A stretch of 64,000 bases of DNA from Epiperipatus broadwayi (Eukaryota > Onychophora > Udeonychophora > Euonychophora > Peripatidae). Positions within the stretch are counted from its first letter, which is position 1. Every line of letters begins with the position of its first letter. This document shows, in pieces, positions 35,700 through 47,839 of the stretch. The stretch covers positions 334,501 through 398,500 of the forward strand of contig JAQFVV010006727.1 of NCBI GenBank assembly GCA_028023455.1, in the 5' to 3' direction. A program made the position numbers and the translations under genes. The notes beneath the pieces were generated by a model. The model was not told the DNA's origin and did not search any database. It worked only from the letters and a program-made list of their open reading frames with translations.

Positions 35700-37150
35700 T
35701 ATTATTTTAGAGAATGGTGATATGAAAAATGAAGTGATTGGTTAAAGTTTTTCAAAGTCTTGAAATCGTTGTTGAAATTGTAAAAGAATATTTTGCAAAA
35801 TATTTCCAAATTCTTGGTAATCACATTTCTATGTTTGACCCAATTTCTTCTCTTAAATTTGTGAAATGTTTCAAATCTTTTTTATTGATTTGAGATATCT
35901 ACATTTCCAGTTTCATTTTAAATGTATTGATGGAGCTAATCATGTAGGTTATTGCTTTAGTTTGTCCTTGCAGATCTAGATTTAATTCATTTAATTTAGT
36001 TATTAGATCCATTAAAAATGCCAGCTTTTGCAGCCACACTTTGTTCTGAAGTAAAACAGCACAATGATCTTTTTCTTGGTCTAGAAAACTTTTATAAGTG
36101 GCAACAACTTGCGGAATCTTTCTAAAACATTACTTTGCTCAACTATCTGACTGAATTATGGAGAATTAAGTCACCATAATCTGCATCAATGCTATCTAAA
36201 AATGACTGAAACAATCTTTTTTGCAGTGTTTTTGCCCTAATTAAATTGATTATTTTAATAGTTGTATTCATAACATCATCAAGGTTCAACATTTTATACC
36301 ATAATGATTGTTGATGAATTATGCAGTGATATGAAATAAAATTAAGAAAATCAACATCTCTCTTACAAAATGCCAAAAAACCATTTTCACAACCAGTCAT
36401 AGAAGGACCACCATCTGTAGTAATGGAAATGAGCTTCTTAAGAGGAAGATTTTCAGATATTACAAAAGCTTTAAAAGTATTGTAGATGTGCTCTCCTATA
36501 GTTCACTATTTTAAAGATAGGATTTTGATCAATTCTTCCTTTAAAGTCAAATCAGGAAATACTAAACATACAAATATACTAAGCTGAAACATATCACAAC
36601 TGTCAGTTGACTCATCAAATTGAAGTGAAATATATAAATAATTTTCAAAATCCCATTTAAGTTATGACCTTAAATCCGTCACCATGGTTTCAACTCATCT
36701 TATTGCAGTTTATCTGGAAAGTTGTATTTCTTGGATAGCATCAACAATCTCCATTTCATTTTTAAAATTGTGAAATAAGCTATCTGCTGCAGCTAGAAAA
36801 GCTTCTTTGAATATCTCACCATCTGTAATAGGCTTTTTGTGCTTTATAAAAATTTGACACACACTGAGAGATGCCACCATTGTCATTGATGATTTACAAC
36901 TTTTTTTGAATGAAGATTGCTGTGAATTTAGATATCTTTTTAAGTTTTGTACTTCAGATTTTCTTATTATACAGTAGAAGGAAAATCTTAATCAAAACTT
37001 GGATGAAGAGTAGTAAAATGTCTAAGATTACCTGAATTTAGAGATCTTTTTAAGTTTTGTACTTCAGATTTTCTTATTATACAGTAGAAGGAAAATCTTA
37101 ATCAAAACTTGGATGAAGAGTAGTAAAATGTCTAAGATTACCTCTTTTCG
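35700..37150 (-). pseudogene. hAT transposase pseudogene (Charlie/GTF2IRD2-like)
   Basis: The 85-codon frame 36400-36143 reads TGCENGFLAFCKRD, then YHCIIHQQSLWYKMLN, then DDVMNTTIKIINLIRAKTL and FLDSIDADYGDLILHNSV. This is the conserved central hAT block around the CHxIHQ motif. Minus-strand text continues with further hAT-like pieces either side, broken by stops. This protein family pastes hAT elements into 8-bp targets and has been domesticated in vertebrates (GTF2IRD2, ZBED). Here it is inactive, with a 110-bp internal tandem duplication near its 5' side. Confidence 0.8.
36923..37142. repeat. Near-perfect 110-bp tandem duplication inside the hAT gene
   Basis: 36923-37032 and 37033-37142 are identical except for one base (GATATC versus GAGATC) as far as I can read. 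It lies in the dead hAT transposase. Its freshness contrasts with the decay around it. Confidence 0.9.
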
Positions 37151-37735
37151 GTAAAGCTACTATAGAATTACACAATAAACATAAATACTTTTCTTAATAC
37201 ATGATAAATAAAAACTCTCCTTCCTATGGGGGAAAAAATCAAATAATTTAATTTTTGCCATAAAATAAGAATTATCAATAAAAATACTCATAATATTAAA
37301 TTAATGCAATTTAAGTATTGAAACCACTTTTCACAATTGAAAAAACAAATTAAAAATTATTTCAAAAAATCAAAATGCCAAAACTAGTCTGCCTATTTAA
37401 ATGAAAATTCAAAAATAAAGATTTTTTTTTTTTTGTATTGCTATAACCAAAATTGACGTGATGAAATGAAACGATAGTAAATTTATCGATTGTTTTCTTC
37501 ATTTTTTTATTATTTGACTGTTTTTTTTTTACAAGCCGATAGTTTTTAAAATTTTAGTTTTAAATTGGATTTTGCATTCAAATAAAAAAAAATCCCAAAT
37601 TTCAATGGTTGCTTTTCAGAATTTTTTTTTTTAAATTTTACTTTTTAAAGATAAAATCTTTTCTAAATAAAATTTTACTTTTGCTTGTGTGATGAACTTA
37701 AAATTTCTTAATAATCAATACATTGGACACACCTG

Positions 37736-38640
37736 ATGTAGGTGATAATATAAATTCCAAGGGTAGTAAATATAATTTCCCAAATAGCTTTACTCTAAAA
37801 GAATATATCGTGCCAATTTTAATGTTCCAATGATTACTAACCATTGGTGCAATCACTGCCATAAGCATAGGATGAAAATACACATTGTAAATAGATATAA
37901 TTTAAATGATAGTCAGGAGAAGGATCTTTTTTTTTTGAATGCCAATGTGAACATTATCTTAGAAAGTCTTTTAAGCATTATTTTTGTAGTTATAAAATTA
38001 AATGTCACAAATTTCAGCATGGATATGAAAGAGTACTTTACAATAATGTCTTCAAAAATATTAAAGCTATTAAAAGGTTAGATAAATTATACAAAATAGG
38101 TTACAATCTTCACTACCTTGAACATGGACCTAGAGAAATTGTGCAAAGTGTAAGTAATCAAAAAAACAAAGTATATGGTGAATTAGTTAGAAAATTAACA
38201 TTACTCAAACTTCAGTCATGAGACAAATAATATAAAAAAAAATTATGAAATCTCAAATAACTTATGATACTGAAAAAGTTAAATGCTATGACTGTCTATT
38301 TGTAACAGAAAATAGGAATTATTTAATGCAGTATATCGGAAATCATCCTTGAGACTATAAACATTATTGTAATGTGATTATGAGGCAAATAAAAGATTAC
38401 ATTTTAGTTGCCAATCAAATTGATAAGTTGTGAAATCTTTAAAAATTCTTAAAGTGCATGTGAAAAATATGTTTAAATCAAGGTAGATTATTTAGGGGCT
38501 AAAAAATTATTTTATAAATTTGAATACAAAAGAAAGAATGAGTATATTGATAAGAATTTATACCACTTATATAACCCTACAGACTTGTTTTCTAAATATC
38601 CCATTCAGATTAAATTAAAAAAAAATATAATGTTGAAGCA
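37736..38640 (+). pseudogene. 3' half of the split unidentified relic; C2H2-like finger pair
   Basis: At 38281 one frame reads KCYDCLFVTENRNYLMQYIG then NHP: C-x2-C-x12-(Y for H)-x3-H, exact C2H2 spacing with one lost ligand. After a linker-length gap, CNVIMRQIKDYILVANQIDK repeats the same spacing with three ligands lost. Upstream are NHWCNHCHKHRMKIHIV (about 37845) and HYLEHGPREIVQSVSNQKNK (about 38110). Stops interrupt. It may belong with 33280-34005, now separated by the hAT. I do not recognise the family. Confidence 0.35.
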
Positions 38641-39815
38641 AGAATGAAATGGAATGTTCCTCACCTAGTCAAAATAGTAATACATTTTACATTCTAACTT
38701 GGGATCCTAATTCAGAGCAAATCTTATATGTTTCTGACAAACTCATATCATCAAATCCTTGAAGGTGAATACAAAACACTTTCTATGGCAATATTCAGGA
38801 TAATGAAAACATTATTTCCATAATAATTTATTTTGATCTATTATATTAAATACTAAACTTCATAATAGGAATACATATAGGGCTTACCTATTAAACATAA
38901 AACCCATAGACAAAGTTTAGAAGGCATTTAGTTTAAAAAAAAAGATTTTTTTTTAGTGGGTGGGGGGTATGTACCATTTCCATATATAATACCAGTTGTC
39001 ATCCTAAGTATATGCTAAGTATATGCTATAATTTTTTTTATACAGAATCCATGATTATTAAAATGCCTATTCAATGTCTCTCTAATCTTCATTTCACCAT
39101 AGGATAATATATTTTTAATGGTTATAAATATAAAAGTAGAAATGATTTAATATAATTTATATCATCTTAAAGGAACATGTACTAGTAATTTTATATTTTC
39201 ATTTTAAAACATTGCTCAATTTTAGGAGAAATAAGTTTTTCCACAATAAAAATTAAAATAACATTTTTAATTTCAAGAATAAAGCCATAACTTAAATTTA
39301 TTTCATAAATGTCTATTTTATACATACACATTTCATAGGAATTAATAAATAGATATTACACATATAGGTGTATGAATGAATTTACAAATGTGTGCATTTA
39401 TAAATAATATTAAATAAGTTTTATTACAACAATAATTATTTAATAAATTTTCTTATAACAAAACATAAGTTAATCAAATATAATGATAGTGAACCTCACA
39501 ATTCACTTAGAAATAAAAGAGACAACAAGTGGATTTTTTCTTTTCGTTCTTTTTTTTTAAAAAAGTATATTCTTTTATCATATATAGACATTACCTACTT
39601 AAAAAAAAAGTTTCATAATGATAACGATTTTTCATATTATAAGGAACAACAAAAAATGTATTTACTCAAAACTTATATGTTAAAGAAAAAAAACTAGAAA
39701 TGTCTAGCTAAAAAGGCAATTAATGTCTGTTTCGAATGACACGTTTAAATTCAAATCATGATTTAACAACAACTGGAATGCAATTAACACTATACCATAA
39801 AGAATTCATTTACTC
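38641..39815. other. AT-rich sequence, no feature seen
   Basis: Poly(A)/poly(T) runs and a GGGTGGGGGG patch at 38959. No frame or repeat boundary is recognised. Confidence 0.5.
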
Positions 39816-39829
39816 CTAATGAAAATTGT

Positions 39830-40613
39830 CTGAACAGGCATTAACCTGTATTCAATGCGCTTTAAAATTTGCAATAATCAAGCATATTTTGCCGATAGAG
39901 GGATCTTCCAAACCACGACACAAGATAGCGATTTTTATAAAGACAAGAATAGTCCATCTTGTCTTTAACCTAAATGTCCACTTATATAGGTAAATCTAAA
40001 GCATTTTGATTTGGAAGCATGAAGTAGTTGTTTTCTTCACTGTTTAAATCCACTATTTCCTTTACAAATTAACTTATGTGAAATCTTGCGATTTACAGCG
40101 AGTTAATATTACGATTTTACTGTTGGAAATTCTATAAACTATTGAGATGTAGTAATTAATTTATTTTTAAAGCACATTGAATACAGGTTAACACCTGTTC
40201 AGACTATTTACATAAGCTTTTTGTGTGCTATATAAATTAATTACTACTTCTCAATAGTTTATAGAATTTCCAACAGTAAAATCATAATATTAACTTGCTG
40301 TAAATCGCAAGATTTTGCATAAGTTAATTTGTAAAGGAAATAGTGGATTTAAACAGTGAAGAAAGCAACTACTTCATGCTTCCAAATCAAGATGCTTCAG
40401 ATTCACCTATATAAGTGGACATTTAGGTTAAAGACAAGACGGACTGTTCTTGTCTTTATAAAAATTGCTATCTTGTGTCATGGTTTGGAAGATCCCTCTA
40501 TCGGCAAAATATGCTTGATTATTGCGAATTTTAAAGTGCATTGAATACAGGTTAATGTCTTTTCAGACTATTTACATAAGCTTTCTGTGTGCTATATAAA
40601 TTAATTACTACTT
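39830..40613. mobile_element. Fold-back insertion with 334-nt arms and 14-bp target duplication
   Basis: The arms 39830-40163 and 40233-40566 are both 334 nt and pair without indels (about 94-96 % by eye), around a 69-nt spacer. A direct repeat of 82 bp links 40169-40250 with 40533-40614 (offset 364). So the plan is inverted partial copy, then full copy, then a partial second copy, like the hammerhead composite at 34.5 kb. CTAATGAAAATTGT flanks it at 39816-39829 and 40614-40627. No hammerhead core is seen. A diverged relative of its CTATCTTGTGT region occurs at about 42550. It encodes nothing convincing (the 62-codon frame is arm sequence). Confidence 0.85.
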
Positions 40614-40629
40614 CTAATGAAAATTGTAA

Positions 40630-41915
40630 ATATATGCAATTAAATTCGAAAATGCATATATATGTATGCATACACATTTATTGAAATAGAATACCAAATT
40701 CGTTATATATAATAATGACAAAATCATCATGGAAACCAAACTGCTATAGTGATAAAGAAAACAATATATTTCATGTCATAGAAAGATCAAATTTTTATTT
40801 CTCAAATGTTTATTGCTAGATCCAGACTTGCTGCCAAAATCTTTCAATAAATTTGTGTGATGTTTATGCAAACCTCAATACATAAGGATTATTTTGTGCT
40901 ATACTGGAATATATTATCATTACTACTCTAGGAATAACATATACAATAAAACTGGATAATTATCTCAGAAGAAACAGTTGGAAGATCCTGACATCTTATG
41001 CATGTATCTATTGGAAAGAAACTCAAGTCACAGAATACTGAGATATGCAAACTAGCTCAACCACATAGTGATATACTAGAAAGGAATTCTGAAAAGTATC
41101 TGGATTTTAAGCTATGAATCTAGAATAACTCATTGTGCATTGAACTTCAAAATGCTCATGGACATATGGTCATTGTGTGTTTCATTATTTTATAAATTTT
41201 GACTTGAAAAGTTCTATTATCTATTTATATAATGTTTAGTATAACCATAGAGTAAATGTTTTAGATGTACATATAATCAAAGGAAAATCATGATAATTAG
41301 TCAAAATTACTATTAAGCAATAATTTTAAATCTAAGGTAATTTATAAAAGTTTCATATTATCTAACATTTCAAACCTGAATTAACTCTTCAAATTTCATA
41401 AATTTGATAAAATTAATAAATGGAAATAAACACACATTTTCCTCTGATTCTTAACCCATGTCTTTTGTTCGACATCAAAATTAGTTTTATTCATTAGATA
41501 AGAGTCATAGGTTAGGTTTATCTATTTATATTTTATCAAGTGCAATTTTGAATTATTTATTTAATGTAAATAAAGAAATACACTTTATTTATTCTAGCTA
41601 GTCAAGGGATATAAATGAACAATTATGCATAGGTGTATGATTCAGACAGCATTACCTTTATCATATGTTTCAGCTCAAATAAACTAGAATATTACTCTAT
41701 AAAATTTTGTTTTACACATATTAGAGCTAGCATTTTATCATATCCTATACAACTTAAACTTGCAGTGTTATAGATTAGAGATTTAATGAACCAGATTAAC
41801 AGGATCTTTCATTATCATTTAACTTGATATTAAATCTGGATTCAACTTTGTACTTAATAAAATCTGTGTTCTTTCTTTGGACCTTATACACATACTTGTC
41901 CCTGTCATACCATCA
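40630..41915. other. AT-rich sequence, no feature seen
   Basis: No coding bias or repeat boundary recognised between the fold-back insertion and the (TA)n array. Confidence 0.5.
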
Positions 41916-41916
41916 C

Positions 41917-41940
41917 AATATATATATATATATATATATT

Positions 41941-41998
<58 letters not shown>
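41917..41998. repeat. (TA)n microsatellite split by TTGTG
   Basis: About 20 bp of AT, then TTGTG, then over 50 bp of AT. Both AT arms can pair, and the 65-codon frame across it (repeated IY) is an artefact. Confidence 0.95.
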
Positions 41999-42001
<3 letters not shown>

Positions 42002-42232
42002 CTAATTCAGATCTTGGATGATTATATACGTATATGATCATTATAGTGAGGTAATGGCTAAAAAAAAAATTAAATGGGAATTGTATTATTGTGGTTAAAT
42101 GTCCTCAGCCCATAATAAAATCCTAAAACAAGTTTAACCTCTCTCAAAATTTGTGGAATAATCTCAGGATTAAATATGAAAAAATATTAAATTTTAATTA
42201 GCTGGTTTACCATATCTTATATTTTAATAAGA

Positions 42233-42335
42233 GTACTAAACTCTCCATGCAGTAGAGCCTCCACTGTATGGAGAGTTTGATACACTTATTAACAGCATGT
42301 GTAAGCATATGAAATGGTGATCATGTGATGTTATA
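42233..42335. repeat. Relic of the hammerhead-repeat family (unit end, head-to-head)
   Basis: AAACTCTCCATGCAGT and ACTGTATGGAGAGTTT form a short inverted pair (about 42239-42274). They are followed by AATGGTGATCATGTGATG, which matches the unit tail GGAAATGTGATCATGTGATG at about 35650. This supports an older insertion of the same family, lacking the ribozyme core. Confidence 0.55.
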
Positions 42336-42390
42336 TTTTACTTAATAATAAATTTATTTACCTGACATTTTAATATATATTTTAATTAGA

Positions 42391-42640
42391 TCAGTGGTTC
42401 CTGTGCTATTGTTTTTGCAATCTGTATACTACACTCCCCCTCCATCATGTCTTACATTTTTTTGTTGGTGTTATTTAAATTAAGTAATTTATTTTAATAT
42501 ATGAAAATAAGGTATATATGCATCAGCCACTTTTATCTTTATGAAGTCTCTATCTTGTGTTTGGGTTTGAGAGCTTCCCTGTACTCAACACAGCATCGTT
42601 GAGCTTATATAAATCATTATGGCACATATGTGAAAAGGTG
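42391..42640. repeat. Possible decayed repeat: hAT-like tip and piece related to the 39.8-kb element
   Basis: CAGTGGTTCCTGTGC at 42393 resembles hAT tips. 42535-42600 (TCTTTATGA..TCTCTATCTTGTGTTTGG) resembles the fold-back arm at about 40450. Both matches are short, so boundaries and identity are unsure. Confidence 0.3.
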
Positions 42641-45225
42641 AAATCCTTTCTATTTAATTATATTCAAAATTATAACTAGTTATAGTAAAGTTAGTTTGAA
42701 ATTTGGTAAATAATTTTTGATAGACACTCTTTGACTATAGGTGTAACACATTGTAAAAAAAGTAAGTAAGTTAATTTTTTTGTTTAAGCAATCAAAAAAT
42801 TAATGTGAGAAAATCATAATATATTCTCAGAATAATATGACTTTTTAAAACGTTTTTTTTTTGTTATTTATGTTAAGATTTAAAATCTTATAATACATTA
42901 TATGTCATATTTCTTGGGTTATCAATAAGACATTGTGAATAAAAATTATAAGCAATACACACAAAAAGAATATAACACACACACACACACACACACAAAG
43001 AAAATGAAAGAAAGGGAAGAGGAAAAACAAAAATTCAGTATACAATAAATAATAACAACGAAAATCATAATGATTAATATTAAGTAAAAAATAATTCTTT
43101 AAATATATATATTAAAAATAAAATATCAGAGAAAAAAAAAAAAAAAAAACAAATTAGTGACTACCTTCATAAACTGATAATCTAGCCAAAATATTAATAA
43201 TTATGTAAATAATAAATATTTTATTAGATTATTAATTAAAAATGGGGAAGTAAAAATAGAAATAAACTCTTGCTTCAACTTAAAATAATCGCTAAAATTT
43301 TTAATTTATGCCATCCAAACAATAAATATTTTATTTATAATTAAAATTTAAACACGGATTAATATTTAATTACAAAAGAATTTTCATTAATCCCAAACTG
43401 TGAAAAACTATCTAAAATAAAATTATTTTTTATTATTTACAAAATTAATTTTTAGAAAAAAATACAAAAAACAAAAGCACTTTCAATTTAAAGTATTTAA
43501 ATTCAAAAAAAAAGAGAGAGAGAGAGAGAATAATTACATCACATAGTAAGTTATTTATTGTTCATAGAATGCACTTATAGACATTTAAAAATAGGTGTAT
43601 CATACATATATAAATCAACCATGCATAAACGAGTATGGCTCTTTTCATCTCAAAAAAAAAAAAACACATTCTGCTCTAAAAATAAGATTTACAATAACTA
43701 TACAAACTAATTTATAAAACACAAATATGTCCACACATATCATATGCTACTTTATTTTTCTGTTTATTTGATATTTTGTAATGATCTCTTTTAATTTCTT
43801 CAATAGAAAACTTTTCTGCCTAAAAGACTCCATCACCATGTCTAATTGTTAACTCTCCAATGTATTATACTGTCTACCACATATTCACAATGAAAACTAT
43901 AAAACACTGTATCTCTTCAGAATGTCTTTGAAAAAATCCTTATAATGTAAATGGGATCTACCACTTCCACAACAAAAGATTTATCATATCAACCAAATAA
44001 TCTCCCAAAATGAATTCATACTAAGTAATATATGCAGTATGCAAATGAAAACTGATTTATAAATATATAACCTTTTATGCAGGCATAAGCATATCAGTAT
44101 AGAATCCTTATTAACACGTTTTATATACACAATTGCTAGTTAATGAATTTTATATCAAAGTAAGCAAGTCTCTATAACCTAATAATAGGATTTTTTAAAT
44201 CTGACATACATTAGTACTACATTGCCAGTTTGACATTAACTGAAATTTTATTAAAAAAAATCTGGTGACTATTACTAAACAAGATGATACTATATCACAT
44301 ATCACAATATCTTTCAACAGCATCTATGAGAGTTGGACATATTTGTTTGTTCAGCTCCAAAACTAGAAATCTCTCACTCAATAAGTATAAACATCTTATT
44401 AAATAATAGCTGCACATATCATCTTAAAAGTATCAAAATGTTGATAAATTATCTTTATCACATAAACATCTGCAGGGCCACATATATTTCAATAGAAAAT
44501 CTGATGATTATGATTTTATGCAATCACTGTGAAGCTGTCTAAAATAAAATAGAGATTATCTGACTCTTAAATATATGTCTATTGACTTTAACTCATCCAT
44601 TCAGTAGGATAAATTATTTTTATACTAAGCAAAGAAATTCATTATTTTTTTCATTATTGTTGTGAAATTTTAAAAGAAAAAGAATCTTTCTGGAATGATA
44701 ATAAGCACCTGCATAAGTAAATAGTAGCAATCATATATGAGATGCTCAATTCAATTACTAATTTTCTGTACTGATCATCACTACTACTAATTATAGTAAA
44801 TGCAATGAGAATCAGTGATAAAAAAAAATTGGTTAATTTATTTCTTACTTAAAAGCAGTATTATTGATCCATAGATTTTTTTTTTCAAGAAATGAAATTA
44901 TTAACCCATTATTAATATTACTAACAATATTGTTATCCTATAATTGGAACTATGTTTAACAGTTAAAATGAATAATATTTCAAAAATAATCAAGTGGAGC
45001 ACTGAAGTATTACTCCTGAAGTATTTTAAATTGGGTTTAAAGATTTTATTCATAATTATAAAGATAGGTTAGTTAAGATCTTCATTACCAAAAATTACAC
45101 TGTATTAAAATAACTGTGCAAGAGATTATATGATCACAATCTAAATTTTCTCAAACTCTATATTAGCTGGACTAATAGATAATATATGTGAGATTTTCTC
45201 CCTTACAATAATTTCAATACATAAT
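42640..45225. other. AT-rich; (CA)n at 42976-42999 and (GA)n at 43513-43528
   Basis: Two clean dinucleotide microsatellites and several poly(A) runs (for example A19 near 43133). No coding signal. Confidence 0.7.
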
Positions 45226-45254
45226 CTAAGACTATATACTTTTAACAAAATATC

Positions 45255-45345
45255 TTCCTATGCCAACCTCAGATTGAAATGGCAGAGCAAATGCATACCT
45301 TGCCTATGACATAGGTTTAATCCCTGGACAAATGTTAAATAAGGT
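45255..45345 (+). repeat. tRNA-derived SINE-like fragment (family 3)
   Basis: TGGCAGAGCAAATGC (about 45279) fits an A box and GGTTTAATCCC (about 45313) a B box with normal spacing of about 35 nt. The tail region is AT-rich and diverged, with no clear target duplication. Confidence 0.45.
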
Positions 45346-46049
45346 TTAGAATTTTTCATTTAGATCCTTATTAACCAGCAATTCACAAATCTGATAACAT
45401 CTTTTTCTACTGTTCATCTATTCCTGTAGGAAAGGCTTTTAACCTGAAGCAAAATGATATATAAGTATATGTGTGCTAATATAATATATATTAATAACAG
45501 GTAGTTTGATTATAATAAGAAATAAAAAAACATTCCCATGGAGATTTTTTATGATGAATTTACATCAATTTTTAAACAGGATGGAGTTTAATTTTAAATT
45601 AATTGTACATCTGCTTGTCAGAATTATAAGGTCACTGCTAAAGGCGGTTCAATATGGCACTCATCATTATCAGATTACAATTATAACTGGATGGTCTTTT
45701 CAAATATGTCAAAATTTATACATTTTTTATGACAGTTATTTAGATCTTAGTTCAACTTCAATTGCTGGTCTAGAACTTTATTCTACTTTCATTTTTAATT
45801 TTCTTTTTTATTTGACTACACATCTCCTTGGGAGCAAAACTATATATTCATAAATATTATTAAAATGATGATAGTAAAAAATAATACAAACTTTATACAA
45901 GTAACAATAGATTTATATTTTAGTACAATTATAATGGCTAAAATATTTCAAACATATGTATATACTCAATGTATTCTAGTGAAAACATAATTGTTTCTCT
46001 CTTTAAGATGTCTCACTACAGAGATTTTAAGACACTAATATGTTTGGAT

Positions 46050-47130
46050 TATAACACAAAAAGCTGAATGTGTTTTGTATCTTTTGTAACAAACCCACTA
46101 CAGAATAAAAATGCTAACCATAAATTTTGTTTTAAATTGGGCAAAACTGCTCCTCAAATATTTGAAAAGATTCAAACTGCATATGACAGAAAAGTCATAA
46201 GTGATAAGAACATTTTCAAGTGGTTTTCAAGAATTTTTAATGGCAGGGAAAGCATTTAAAGACAATCTACAGTTATGTGCATCAAAAACAACTACAAATG
46301 AAGTAAACATGCAAAAAATTACCAAAATTCATTAAAATGATCTCTGCATATCTGAAGGACTCGTTGAAAACTCACTCACTGGCATTCTCAAAATCATAAC
46401 TATCAAATATATATAGAAGCAGGTCTACACACATTTTCTACCTCACATGTTGACAATTGACCAAGAAGGCATCAGAGTGGAATTCTGAAAAATATTCAAA
46501 CAACTGCAACTATGGAACTAGAATTCTTATCAAACATCATAATGGATGATGAAAGATGCTTACAATATAAGTTATCAACCAAATTCCATAGCGAGTAAGG
46601 AAAGTCATTTTAAAAAAAAAGAAAATTGTGAATGCAAAACAGCTGAATCATAACATGGCTGTTTTTATTTTTATTTAAAAAAACCTTGTCCAACACCAAC
46701 AAACTCCTGATAATATGATGATAAACACTAGCTATTATTTAGGTGTTTTGAACTATTGTGGACCATAATTTTGTTCAAATAACATGTATTGCACAGTAAC
46801 ACACACAGACCCAAGATTGTAAGCAACTTTTTGGTCAAACAAAGGAGCACTATTGTATTTATCCTATTCTCTAAATTTTGTTCATGAATACTTTTTATCT
46901 ATTTCCAAAATTAAAGTTCACCATGAAAGGACTATGTCATGGATCAATGCTGGCTATTTAGAAGCAATAAAATGTCTGCAGAAAATCCAGATAGATTTCA
47001 AGGACTACTTCAAACAGTTTTACAATCATTTCCAACAGTATACTGAGTCACAAAAAATCTATTGTGAATAATCAATAATACAAACAAAATATAAATAATG
47101 TCATTTTATTTTATCACTCACCTTTTTACT
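46050..47130 (+). mobile_element. mariner transposon relic
   Basis: Contains a decayed mariner transposase on the plus strand. Downstream, TCACTCACCTTTTTACTGGG and ACACACTAT (about 47114-47141) resemble an inverted-repeat tip of mariner elements. I did not find a matching left tip near 46000, so the left end may be lost. Confidence 0.65.
46068..47070 (+). pseudogene. mariner-family transposase pseudogene
   Basis: The N-terminal frame 46068-46259 reads HKFCFKLGKTAPQIFEKIQT then KWFSRIFNGRESI, the helix-turn-helix start typical of mariner transposases. A middle piece gives IIMDDERCLQYKLSTKF (about 46535), resembling the ITGDE..C..YDPETK block with the first catalytic Asp. The last frame ends CLQKIQIDFKDYFKQFYNHF (about 46965-47035), like the C-terminal helix. 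Stops and frameshifts separate them. Residue wording is closest to the group that includes SETMAR-type proteins. Confidence 0.7.
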
Positions 47131-47324
47131 GGGACACACTATATATGTTATAAAACAAGATTAAACTTACATGAGCAACAATATAATTTCTTAATATGCA
47201 AACAATAATTTCAACATCAAGCAATATGTTCCACAATTTGTAGTATATAGCATTAACTAAAAAGATTTTGGAATTCTTTTAGCATTTTAGAATTGTTTCA
47301 GTATACAATTTATTTATCAGATAA

Positions 47325-47430
47325 AAGTGGATGACTGTAGGGACTTAGAAAATTTGGGTTCAAATCCCCTTTAATTTCATCTAGGTTAAGAATACACACT
47401 ATAGTTGTATTTCAATATTACATATTCAGC
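47325..47430 (+). repeat. tRNA-derived SINE (family 2)
   Basis: GGTTCAAATCC (47357-47367) fits a B box, preceded by GTGGATGACTGTAGGGACTT. The tail matches the copy about 410 bp downstream (ACATCTAGGTTAA, ACACTATA, TTGTATTTCAATATTA). Confidence 0.6.
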
Positions 47431-47714
47431 CTGCAATCTGCCTATCCCTCTTCCATAAATATTTAAATGGACATATTAAAATCTTACATCTGACGGGTGA
47501 GTTTGACTTAAGATCACTGGCATCGCCAAGAGCTTTGAGCACTCCATCATCATATTTTCAGTTATGGATGGCTGAAGAGTTGGAGCAAATTGAAGCCTGT
47601 CCATTAAAGTGGATAGATTTGCTATATGTGATTCAAACTGATGAGTGGTGGCTCAGCATGAAATATATATATATTGAAGATCATTTATCTTTTTCACATG
47701 TATATGGTCTTGTG

Positions 47715-47835
47715 AATTGGTTATATTGGATAGAGTGGTTAACTGTAGGGAGCTTGAAAATTTGGGTTCAAATCCCTTTAATTACATCTAGGTTAAAAAT
47801 ATACACTATACTTGTATTTCAATATTATCAGATAA
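47715..47835 (+). repeat. tRNA-derived SINE (family 2), best copy
   Basis: GATAGAGTGGTTAACTGTAG supplies an A-box-like head and GGTTCAAATCC (47765-47775) a B box. The rest matches 47325-47430 closely. The 103-codon frame across it (47535-47846) is probably not a gene. Confidence 0.6.
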
Positions 47836-47839
47836 AAGG

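Larger units (their letters stand above)
34006..37735 (-). mobile_element. hAT transposon (Charlie-like), dead, with nested insertion
   Basis: The left tip CAGATGTGCCCAAT (34006-34019) matches the reverse complement of the right tip ATTGGACACACCTG (37722-37735) in 12 of 14. The flanking 8-mers GTATAGGT (33998-34005) and ATGTAGGT (37736-37743) agree in 6 of 8, which is the hAT target-duplication size. A minus-strand transposase lies at about 37150-35700. A 1.18-kb repeat inserted at 34498-35676. Without it, the element would be about 2.54 kb. Confidence 0.8.

Noticed and set aside
41824-42021. 65-codon frame with IYIYIY repeats
   Set aside because: Translation of a (TA)n microsatellite.
45506-45853. 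115-codon plus-strand frame as a host gene
   Set aside because: Composition is F/L/I-rich as in random AT-rich frames. There is no recognisable domain, homologous copy or splice context.
47637-47680. CTGATGA followed by GAAA at 47637, as another hammerhead
   Set aside because: Stem II would be three weak pairs, and stem I needs a deletion to pair. There is no second copy to support it.
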